Source: Methylococcaceae bacterium (GTDB lineage Bacteria > Pseudomonadota > Gammaproteobacteria > Methylococcales > Methylococcaceae). From it: DNA of 13,011 nucleotides. Shown here piece after piece: positions 6,358-12,454 of this stretch (position 1 is its first letter; the number at the start of each line of letters is the position of its first letter). A model generated the notes under the pieces. That model saw nothing but the letters and a program-made list of their open reading frames with translations. It searched no databases and was not told where the DNA came from. The position numbers were made by a program, and so were the translations under genes. Where the stretch lies: assembly GCA_012026715.1 (NCBI GenBank), contig VEPB01000519.1:1-13011 (forward strand). Reading direction: 5' to 3'.

Positions 6358-6572
6358 CAAGTCGCTGACTTTCAATAGGGTTTGATGGTGCCCTGAAACG
6401 TCCGGGGCGGTTCGTCTGGTCGGGAATGAGCGTTGCCGAAGCTACCGACAGGGGGGGCTCAATTTGCTTCGGAAGCAGTCATTTCCTGGCTTTTGGGCTT
6501 GTCTCGGCGGGTCCTGTTCACTACAGTTAACCTCTGTCCCCCACTAATTTTTCAGAGCCTTTCTGTCCGCCG
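6358..6572. other. Gene-free stretch between smpB and the carboxypeptidase gene
   Basis: No protein or RNA gene is apparent in these 215 bases. They contain a short hairpin (TGCTT at 6465-6469 with AAGCA at 6473-6477) lacking a T-run, so it is not a convincing terminator. They also contain a candidate promoter near 6499-6527. A leader of about 40 bases would follow, with TCTGTCCCCCAC at 6533-6544. Confidence 0.5.
6499..6527 (+). promoter_or_regulatory. Candidate sigma70-type promoter for the carboxypeptidase gene
   Basis: TTGTCT (6499-6504) and TACAGT (6522-6527) are 17 bases apart, and each matches 4 of 6 consensus bases. The predicted start site falls at the beginning of TCTGTCCCCCAC (6533-6544), which also follows the candidate promoter at 1985-2013. 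Confidence 0.42.
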
Positions 6573-7820
6573 ATGTCGCCTTTCGCCATCTTCCAGTTCC
6601 GCGTCCTGGTACCGGCCGTCCTCAGCCTCGTGGTGACGGTGCCTGCTTTTGCCGTCCCTTACTCGGCCCTGGTGGCGGAGGCAGAGTCGGAACGGGCGCT
6701 GTATTCGCGCAATGCTGATGAATTGCGGCACCCTGCCTCGCTCACCAAGATGATGACGCTGTACATGGTGTTCGACGCGGTGGCGCGGGGCGAACTTTCA
6801 CTCAACGATCAATTTTCAACCTCGGCTTACGCGGCGTCGCGGTCACCTTCGAAGCTGGGGCTCCGGGTCGGCGAATCCATCACCGTGGAAGAATGTATTC
6901 TCGGCCTGGTCACCCAGTCCGCCAATGACGCTGCCACCGTACTGGCGGAAGGGCTTGGCGGGACCGAGTCCAACTTCGCTTACCTGATGACCCGCAAGGC
7001 TCACGAACTGGGCATGTCGGATACCGTCTTCAAGAACGCCTCGGGCCTCCCGGATCCCAACCAGATCACCACGGCAAGGGACATGTTCCGGCTGGGCAAG
7101 GCGCTGCTGAAGGATTTTCCGCAGTTTTATAGCTACTTCGCCACCGAACATTTCGTGTTCCGCAACCGTACCTTCCACAACCACAATCACCTGCTGGACA
7201 CGTATCCGGGTGCCGATGGCATCAAGACCGGCTTTGTGAATTCTTCCGGCTTCAATCTGGTGGCATCGGCACGGCGCGACAACCGCCGCCTCATCGGCGT
7301 GGTGTTCGGGGGGCCGAGTCACTCCCGCCGCGACGCCCACATGCGGGAATTGCTGGATGAGGGATTTGCCCAATTGGAAGGACGCCAGCCCAATCTCGCG
7401 ATCAACGGATTTGAGCAACTGACACCCCCGCCGCTGTTGCGTCGTCCGGATTCCATCGAATTGCCCAAGGGGCGTCGGGCCGCTGCGGCGCGCACCCGGT
7501 TGGCGGCGCTCAAGGCCGAGGCGGCCGGTCAGGGCGACATCGCCGATCGTGTCGGCGGCCGCGACAGCAAACCCGGCTGGCAGGTCAGATTGGGCGAGTT
7601 TTCCCGCAGCGATGCCGCCCAGCAGCGGTTGAGCCAAGCCCTCAAGACCGCGCCTTTCGCGCTGCGTCATGCCCAGGTTGCCGTGAGCGCCAAGGTTCAG
7701 CGCGGCAAGAAGGCCTATCAGGCTTCCTTTCGCGGCATCAGTCGGGAAGCCGCCTTGGCGGCCTGCCAGGCCCTGCGCGGCAAGGGCATTGGTTGCCTGC
7801 CGGCGGTCGCCTCGCGCTGA
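6573..7820 (+). CDS. D-alanyl-D-alanine carboxypeptidase (S11 family) with C-terminal SPOR domain
   Basis: A periplasmic low-molecular-weight penicillin-binding protein that trims the terminal D-Ala from peptidoglycan pentapeptides. Residues 1-27 form a signal peptide with likely cleavage at AFA-VPY. The S11 catalytic triad is complete: SLTK (nucleophile Ser56, Lys59), SAN (116-118) and KTG (218-220). A basic, alanine-rich linker (about 295-330) leads to a SPOR-like domain (about 335-411: WQVRLGEFSRSDAAQQRL at 336-353 through CQALRGKGIGC at 398-408). SPOR domains bind denuded glycan strands at division sites. This replaces the beta-sandwich PBP5 C-terminal domain and membrane-anchoring helix of DacA-type enzymes, so the protein is probably soluble and targeted to the septum. 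DacF-type names are used for such architectures, and I leave the symbol blank. PerM follows after 49 bases. Confidence 0.93.
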   Translation: MSPFAIFQFRVLVPAVLSLVVTVPAFAVPYSALVAEAESERALYSRNADELRHPASLTKMMTLYMVFDAVARGELSLNDQFSTSAYAASRSPSKLGLRVGESITVEECILGLVTQSANDAATVLAEGLGGTESNFAYLMTRKAHELGMSDTVFKNASGLPDPNQITTARDMFRLGKALLKDFPQFYSYFATEHFVFRNRTFHNHNHLLDTYPGADGIKTGFVNSSGFNLVASARRDNRRLIGVVFGGPSHSRRDAHMRELLDEGFAQLEGRQPNLAINGFEQLTPPPLLRRPDSIELPKGRRAAAARTRLAALKAEAAGQGDIADRVGGRDSKPGWQVRLGEFSRSDAAQQRLSQALKTAPFALRHAQVAVSAKVQRGKKAYQASFRGISREAALAACQALRGKGIGCLPAVASR

Positions 7821-7869
7821 ACCGAGTGCAGGGCGGGTGTGAAGCGATTGCCAGCGGCGATACTGCATC

Positions 7870-8967
7870 GTGACTGATTCGGCGAAGTGGCTGAGCCTGG
7901 CGGGGCTGTCGCTCGCCGCCCTGCTGCTCTACCTGTTGGCGCCGGTTCTCACGCCGTTCGTTGCCGGCGCCTTGCTGGCTTATCTTACCGATCCCCTCGC
8001 CGACCGCCTGGAGGCCCGCGGTTTGAGCCGCACCTGGGCCGTGGTGGTGGTGTTCGCGTCGATCTCGCTGGCGGCGGGTGTTGCTGTTCTGGTGGTGGCT
8101 CCGCTGCTGGAACAGCAATTGGAGCGGTTGATCGACAATCTGCCCGCGTTGGCCGCCTGGATCAAGTCCAGTGCCTTGCCCTGGCTCAAGGCGCGCTTCG
8201 GTGTCCACCTCAAGCTGAACAACCTGGATCAGATCACGGCGCTCATCGGCCAGCATTGGCAGCAAGCCGGCGGCGCGGCCTCGACCCTGTTCAGTTCATT
8301 GTCCCACTCCGGCGTGGTGCTGCTGAACTGGGCCATGAACGTGCTGCTGATACCGGTGGTGACGTTCTATCTGCTGCGCGACTGGGATGTGCTGGTGGCC
8401 AACGTGCACGATCTGATGCCGCGGCGTTATGCCGATGCGGTGGGGGGACTGGCGGCAGAGGCCGATGCGGTGCTGAGCGCCTTTCTGCGGGGGCAGTTCT
8501 CGGTGATGTTGGCCCTCGGCATCATCTACAGCCTCGGCCTCTATCTGGTAGGGCTGGATCTGGCCCTGCTGATCGGCATGTTTGCCGGTCTGGTCAGCTT
8601 CATTCCCTATATGGGCGCCATCGTCGGCATCCTGTCGGGCTGCGTCGCGGCGATTTCCCAGTTCGGCGAGCTGTGGGCGGTAGTTCCGGTGCTGGTGGTG
8701 TTTTCCATCGGCCAATTGCTGGAAGGCATGGTGCTGACTCCGAATCTGGTGGGAGACCGGGTCGGCTTGCACCCGGTGGCGGTGATTTTTGCGGTGCTCG
8801 CCGGCGGGCAGTTGTTCGGCTTTCTCGGCGTGCTGCTGGCGCTGCCCGCCGCCGCGGTGATCATGGTGCTGATGCGCCACATCCACGGGCTGTATAAGGA
8901 CAGCGACCTGTATGGAGAGCAGCGGCTGGAACCCGAGATCGAACCCTCCGAGTCCGCGGATCCATAA
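7870..8967 (+). CDS. PerM/AI-2E (UPF0118) family membrane protein
   Basis: A polytopic inner-membrane protein of the AI-2E transporter family (Pfam PF01594 type), which includes E. coli PerM, YdiK and TqsA. Proposed roles range from autoinducer export to Na+/H+ antiport, and none can be assigned here. The 365 residues give the usual pattern. Two N-terminal helices surround LTPFVAGALLAYLTDPLADR. A third helix is followed by a soluble amphipathic segment (about 75-145). The C-terminal block starts with LLIPVVTFYLLRDWD and continues through GLVSFIPYMGAIVG, TPNLVGDRVGLHPVAVIFA and GFLGVLLALPAAAVIMVLMR. The start is GTG at 7870, giving the expected N-terminus. No strong ribosome site is visible. 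It is probably cotranscribed with the carboxypeptidase gene and ends at the hairpin directly after its stop codon. The hda gene, a common perM neighbour, is absent. Confidence 0.9.
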   Translation: MTDSAKWLSLAGLSLAALLLYLLAPVLTPFVAGALLAYLTDPLADRLEARGLSRTWAVVVVFASISLAAGVAVLVVAPLLEQQLERLIDNLPALAAWIKSSALPWLKARFGVHLKLNNLDQITALIGQHWQQAGGAASTLFSSLSHSGVVLLNWAMNVLLIPVVTFYLLRDWDVLVANVHDLMPRRYADAVGGLAAEADAVLSAFLRGQFSVMLALGIIYSLGLYLVGLDLALLIGMFAGLVSFIPYMGAIVGILSGCVAAISQFGELWAVVPVLVVFSIGQLLEGMVLTPNLVGDRVGLHPVAVIFAVLAGGQLFGFLGVLLALPAAAVIMVLMRHIHGLYKDSDLYGEQRLEPEIEPSESADP

Positions 8968-9004
8968 AAAAACCCGCGTCGGCCAGTGCCGGCGCGGGTT
9001 TTTT
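8967..9004. terminator. Bidirectional intrinsic terminator between perM-like gene and cytochrome c gene
   Basis: AAAAAACCCGCG (8967-8978) pairs perfectly with CGCGGGTTTTTT (8993-9004). The stem continues through a T-G wobble into CGGC/GCCG around a CAGT loop (8984-8987). T-runs on both strands suit termination of both convergent transcripts. Confidence 0.92.
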
Positions 9005-9021
9005 CAGCAACGGACCAGAGT

Positions 9022-9399
9022 TTATTCGCCAGCTTCCAGCTCGCCTGCCGGAACGGTGCCGTCGGAACGGCCCTTGACGAACTTGTACAGCTTTTCCATC
9101 CCGTCCATGACCTTGGCGTTGGCCTTGTGCGCCGGCATGCCCTTGGCAGTGCCGTTGGTGACGACGTCGACGAACTTGGCCTTGTCGATGTTCTTCAGGC
9201 TGTTCACCAGGTTGGGGAATGCGGCTGCGCCTTCGGCGGTCGGGCCGTGACAGGTTTCGCAACGCTCCCGCTTGTACAGCTTCCAGCCATCGAAGGTGTC
9301 CTTGTCAACCTTGGCGGCTGCAAATGCCGGTACGGTGGCGCCGAACAGCAGGGCACCGGAAACGAAGGCACCGACGACGATCTTCTTGCAAGCACTCAT
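9022..9399 (-). CDS. Periplasmic class I cytochrome c, resembling acceptors of PQQ alcohol dehydrogenases
   Basis: A small monohaem electron carrier exported to the periplasm. The 125 residues begin with a signal peptide (1-27 or 28, cleavage near AFA-AAK). The haem site is CETCH (Cys47, Cys50, His51). The likely distal ligand is Met88 in KGMPAHKAN. The mature part (about 97 residues) contains FPNLVNSLKNIDKAKFVDVV (61-80) and LYKFVKGRSDGTVPAGEL (104-121). The -GRSDG-PG- ending is typical of cytochromes of the cL/XoxG kind that take electrons from methanol dehydrogenases. I infer such a role, but no dehydrogenase gene is in the window. It is transcribed alone. The ATG at 9399 has a strong GAGGAG nine bases upstream (9414-9409), and the bidirectional hairpin follows its stop. 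Confidence 0.9.
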   Translation of the reverse strand: MSACKKIVVGAFVSGALLFGATVPAFAAAKVDKDTFDGWKLYKRERCETCHGPTAEGAAAFPNLVNSLKNIDKAKFVDVVTNGTAKGMPAHKANAKVMDGMEKLYKFVKGRSDGTVPAGELEAGE

Positions 9400-9505
9400 T
9401 AAAGTTTTCTCCTCATTACGTGGGATATAGAATCTCCGGCGGCAATCTTGGCCCCGATTCGGACCACCGTCGGATTTAGCGGCTTGTTCTTAAGCCCTGA
9501 CTAAT

Positions 9506-9533
9506 TTTATAGTGCCGTGCCGCCGATGACCAA
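9506..9533 (-). promoter_or_regulatory. Candidate promoter for the cytochrome c gene
   Basis: On the minus strand, TTGGTC (9533-9528) and TATAAA (9511-9506) are 16 bases apart. The -10 lies in a short AT-rich patch within GC-rich DNA. The leader to the ATG would be about 100 bases, long enough for regulation, but no riboswitch is recognised. Confidence 0.38.
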
Positions 9534-9605
9534 GAGGAAAAAGTCTCGGGGCGCACGACCCTTGCCATTAGCCCGGCGCCATTGCATCACGATCCCTGTT
9601 AATCC

Positions 9606-10340
9606 TTGCTGAAACTCCCGTTCGCGCGCCGTTTGCGGCCGCCTGCCGCAGGTGGCTGGCGCACAGTCGCCAAAAGGCTAATCCTGCTGGGCCTGATCAT
9701 GACCTTGCTGCCGGTGCTGGCATTGCGCTGGCTGCCGCCACCCACCACGGCCTTCATGGTCCGGGCCCAATGGCTGGCCTTCTGGGAAGGAAAGGAGAAT
9801 TTCAGGATCCGCTACCAATGGGTGGATTGGCCCGACATCTCGCGGGCGGCGGCGTTGGCGGTGGTCGCCTCGGAAGATCAATTGTTCGGCAGCCATCTGG
9901 GTTTCGATTTCGGCGCCATCGCCAAGGCGGCCGCAGGGAATCGCAGCGGCCGCCGGCTCCATGGCGCCAGTACCATCAGCCAGCAGACCGCCAAGAACCT
10001 GTTCCTGACCTCATCGCGGAGCTTCTGGCGCAAGGGGGTCGAAGCCTATCTCACCGTGCTGCTGGAATTGCTCTGGCCGAAGCAACGCATCCTGGAGGTT
10101 TACCTGAACGTGGCCCAGTTCGGCGATGGGGTCTACGGGATCGAAGCGGCTTGCCGGAAATACTATCGGAAGCCCGCCGCTCGCCTGACCGCGCGGGAAG
10201 CGGCGCTATTGGCCGCCACCCTGCCCAACCCGCTGGTGCTGCGCGCCGACAAGCCGTCGGCCTACCTGCTGAGACGGCGGGACTGGATTCTGGAGCAGAT
10301 GCGGCGGCTGCGACCGGAAGCCCTGGGCGAAGACTCCTAG
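9606..10340 (+). CDS. mtgA: Monofunctional biosynthetic peptidoglycan glycosyltransferase MtgA
   Basis: MtgA is an inner-membrane enzyme (GT51) that polymerises lipid II into glycan strands without a transpeptidase domain. The 244 residues fit the family (E. coli 242). An N-terminal anchor helix (about 24-43) is followed by the GT51 domain. SEDQLFGSHLGFD (89-101) holds the catalytic Glu90. Next come GASTISQQTAKNLFL (120-134), the second active-site block RKGVEAYLTVLLELLWPKQR (142-161), EVYLNVAQFGDGVYG (164-178) and LPNPLVL. The start is uncertain. An in-frame TAA lies two codons before the TTG at 9606, so this TTG, or another TTG at 9633, is the earliest possibility. Neither has a good ribosome site. 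The gene converges on the DUF4404-type gene with five bases between. Confidence 0.95.
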   Translation: MLKLPFARRLRPPAAGGWRTVAKRLILLGLIMTLLPVLALRWLPPPTTAFMVRAQWLAFWEGKENFRIRYQWVDWPDISRAAALAVVASEDQLFGSHLGFDFGAIAKAAAGNRSGRRLHGASTISQQTAKNLFLTSSRSFWRKGVEAYLTVLLELLWPKQRILEVYLNVAQFGDGVYGIEAACRKYYRKPAARLTAREAALLAATLPNPLVLRADKPSAYLLRRRDWILEQMRRLRPEALGEDS

Positions 10341-10345
10341 TTCGG

Positions 10346-10609
10346 CTAGATTCCCAGATTGGAGAGCGTCATCATCAACTCGTTGACGATGCCGGTGATG
10401 CGGGGGTGCTCAACCTCGAACTGGGAGATGACGTCCTTCAGTTCCTCCACCAGGTCGTGGTCGGATTCCAGGGGTTCTCCCCCCAGCGAGCCCTCGATGG
10501 ACTCCACCAGCTGATTCAGGCGATCCTTGACGCCGCGGTCGTCCAGATGGAGCTTGTCGATTTCGTTGCGCAGCTGTTGCAGTGCGTCGTTGATATTTTG
10601 TTCTGTCAT
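10346..10609 (-). CDS. Small DUF4404-type helical protein of unknown function
   Basis: An 87-residue acidic protein resembling the DUF4404 family, whose function is unknown. It is almost wholly helical with heptad-like leucine and isoleucine spacing: NINDALQQLRNEIDKL (5-20), GVKDRLNQLVESIEG (26-40), LVEELKDVISQFEVEHP (53-69) and ITGIVNELMMTLSNLGI (71-87). It probably forms a coiled-coil or helical bundle in the cytosol. It has no signal or membrane segment. I chose the ATG at 10609 (MTEQNIN). An in-frame ATG at 10621 would add four residues. It lies head-to-head with mepA, only 17 bases between start codons, and tail-to-tail with mtgA. The family assignment is from memory of its pattern. Confidence 0.75.
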   Translation of the reverse strand: MTEQNINDALQQLRNEIDKLHLDDRGVKDRLNQLVESIEGSLGGEPLESDHDLVEELKDVISQFEVEHPRITGIVNELMMTLSNLGI

Positions 10610-10626
10610 GATGGTCTGCATCCGGA

Positions 10627-11517
10627 ATGAACGATACCGTGATCCATATGCTAGCACACAAGACGTGTCCCAAAGCCGCGCCGTGCAACGCTCTGCGGCG
10701 CTATCAGCGGATTTTGGCGGCGGTTGTTCTGCTCGCGAGCAACCACTCCACCGCCAACGAATGGTCCAGCGTCACCGGGCCCAGTCATGTCTCGCCCCAA
10801 GTCGTCGGACAAACCACCGCTGGCTGCATCATGGGCGCCGAAGCCTTGCCCATCGACGGGGACGGCTACCGGGTGGTGCACTTGGACCGCAAACGCTACT
10901 TCGGCCACCCCAACCTGATCCGAACCCTGAAAGACCTGGGCCGGCAGGTGGGGAAACTGGGCATCGGCATGCTCCACATCGGCGATATGTCCCAGGCTCG
11001 CGGCGGCCCCATGCCCAGCGGCCACCGCAGCCATCAGAACGGCCTGGATGTGGACATCCGCTTCAATTTCGACCCGCGCGCCTTCGTCAACGCCGATTCC
11101 CTGCGGGCCAACATCAGCGCTCCCTCCATGCTCAACCTGGCGCGCGACAACCTGGATCGCAAGCTGTGGGGCCAGCGCCAGATCACCGTGCTGGAAAAGG
11201 CCGCCCAGTTGCCGGGGGTGGAGCGGGTGTTCGTCAATCCCCACATCAAGAAGGACCTGTGCCTGCGGGTCGGCTACAACCGTTCCTGGCTGCGCAAGAT
11301 CAGGCCCTGGTACGGCCACGATGATCACTTCCACATGCGGATTGCCTGTCCGGCAGGGAACAGCCATTGTGTGTCCCAAGAGCCGGTGCCGGCGGGCGAT
11401 GGCTGCGACGCCAGTCTGGACTGGTGGTTGGAGCAGCCCATGCCGTCGTCCCGGCCTCAACCGGGGCCGGAACCGGTGCTGCCGCCGGAGTGTTCGGTCG
11501 CTCTCAAGCAGCGCTGA
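10627..11517 (+). CDS. mepA: Penicillin-insensitive murein endopeptidase MepA
   Basis: MepA is a periplasmic zinc metallopeptidase of the LAS group that cleaves D-Ala-mDAP cross-links in peptidoglycan. The 296 residues contain an uncleaved-looking basic N-terminus and a signal-type hydrophobic stretch (about 29-38), with cleavage probably near TANEW. Family motifs are HLDRKRYFGHPNLI (85-98), the zinc site SGHRSHQNGLDVDI (131-144; ligands His136 and Asp143) and WYGHDDHFHMRI (228-239; His236 third ligand, His234 nearby). Six or more mature cysteines suggest disulfides. The C-terminal tail is proline-rich. The start is uncertain. The ATG at 10627 makes a long n-region, and the ATG at 10648 would shorten it by seven residues. 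Neither has a clear ribosome site. Its 3' end overlaps miaA by 14 bases tail-to-tail. Confidence 0.95.
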   Translation: MNDTVIHMLAHKTCPKAAPCNALRRYQRILAAVVLLASNHSTANEWSSVTGPSHVSPQVVGQTTAGCIMGAEALPIDGDGYRVVHLDRKRYFGHPNLIRTLKDLGRQVGKLGIGMLHIGDMSQARGGPMPSGHRSHQNGLDVDIRFNFDPRAFVNADSLRANISAPSMLNLARDNLDRKLWGQRQITVLEKAAQLPGVERVFVNPHIKKDLCLRVGYNRSWLRKIRPWYGHDDHFHMRIACPAGNSHCVSQEPVPAGDGCDASLDWWLEQPMPSSRPQPGPEPVLPPECSVALKQR

Positions 11518-12454
11518 GGGCGTCCAAAGTCTTCCTTAGGTTGTCCTGCACAGCGGCGAGCAGCCGGGGCGAGTCGCTGTCGTAGTGCGGCGCATCGGTT
11601 TCCCGTCGCAGCCAGGTATATTGGCGCTTGGCGAATTGGCGAGTGGCGGTGATCGCCTTCTCGGTCATGGTTGGGTAATCCCATTCCCCCTGCAGATAGA
11701 ACCATACCTGGCGATAGCCCACCGCCCTCACCGACGGCATCGATGCGTCCAGATCGCCGCGCCGGTACAGCCGCTCCACTTCCTCCACCAATCCCTGCTC
11801 CAGCATCGCCAGAAAGCGCTGGCGGATGCGCCGGTGCAGCAGTTCGCGGTCGCCGGGACTCACCACCATCCGGATGAAATGGCAGGGGGGCGGTGCGGAT
11901 TCGGCGCGGGCGCACAGTTCGGTGATGGAAACCCCGGTCAGCCGGTACACCTCCAACGCCCGCTGGATGCGCTGGGGATCGTTGGGGTGGATGCGGCTCG
12001 CCGCCGCCGCATCGATGACCGCCAACTCCTGGTGCAACTGGTGCCAACCCTTGAGTTCGGCTTCCCGGTCGATCTGCCGTCGCAGTTCCGGATCGGCTGG
12101 CGGCAGGGCGGCGAGGCCGTGGAACAGCGCATTGAAGTACAGCATGGTTCCACCGGCCAGGATCGGCAGGCGGCCGCGACTGTGGATGGCTCCGATCAGT
12201 TCCAGTGCCTGCTCGCGGAAACGGCCGGTGGAATAGGTCTCTGCCGGATCGAGGATGTCAATGAGATGGTGCGGCACCCCCTGCCGCTCTTCCAGGGTCG
12301 GTTTGGCCGAACCGATGTCCATGCCGCGGTAAACCAAGCCGGAATCGACGCTGATCACCTCGCCATTCAGCGCCAGGGCCAGTTCGATGGCGAGTTGGGT
12401 CTTGCCGGAAGCGGTCGGCCCCATCAGGGCGACCGCCGGTGGCAGAACGGTCAT
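11504..12454 (-). CDS. miaA: tRNA dimethylallyltransferase MiaA
   Basis: MiaA transfers a dimethylallyl group from DMAPP to N6 of adenosine 37 in tRNAs reading codons that begin with U, which improves decoding. The 316 residues match E. coli MiaA (316). The P-loop GPTASGKT is at 12-19, followed by SVDSGLVYRGMDIGSAKP (35-52), VPHHLIDILDP (60-70) and LAGGTMLYFNALFHGL (99-114). Later come NDPQRIQRALEVYRLTG, RAVGYRQVW and TRQFAKRQYTWLR near the C-terminus. The ATG at 12454 overlaps the mutL stop as ATGA, so the two are translationally coupled. A longer frame runs back into mutL and is not MiaA-like. In many gammaproteobacteria hfq follows miaA. Here miaA instead converges on mepA. Confidence 0.97.
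   Translation of the reverse strand: MTVLPPAVALMGPTASGKTQLAIELALALNGEVISVDSGLVYRGMDIGSAKPTLEERQGVPHHLIDILDPAETYSTGRFREQALELIGAIHSRGRLPILAGGTMLYFNALFHGLAALPPADPELRRQIDREAELKGWHQLHQELAVIDAAAASRIHPNDPQRIQRALEVYRLTGVSITELCARAESAPPPCHFIRMVVSPGDRELLHRRIRQRFLAMLEQGLVEEVERLYRRGDLDASMPSVRAVGYRQVWFYLQGEWDYPTMTEKAITATRQFAKRQYTWLRRETDAPHYDSDSPRLLAAVQDNLRKTLDALSAA

Noticed and set aside
6465..6477. Hairpin TGCTT-CGG-AAGCA as an smpB terminator
   Set aside because: The stem is only five pairs and no T-run follows, so it is not convincing as an intrinsic terminator.
6358..6572. Possible tmRNA gene (ssrA) next to smpB
   Set aside because: No tRNA-like ends, no tag-coding frame ending in an AlaAla-type tag and no CCA end seen.
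6843..7868. 341-codon minus-strand frame opposite the carboxypeptidase gene
   Set aside because: Antisense shadow. The plus strand has signal peptide and all three S11 motifs.
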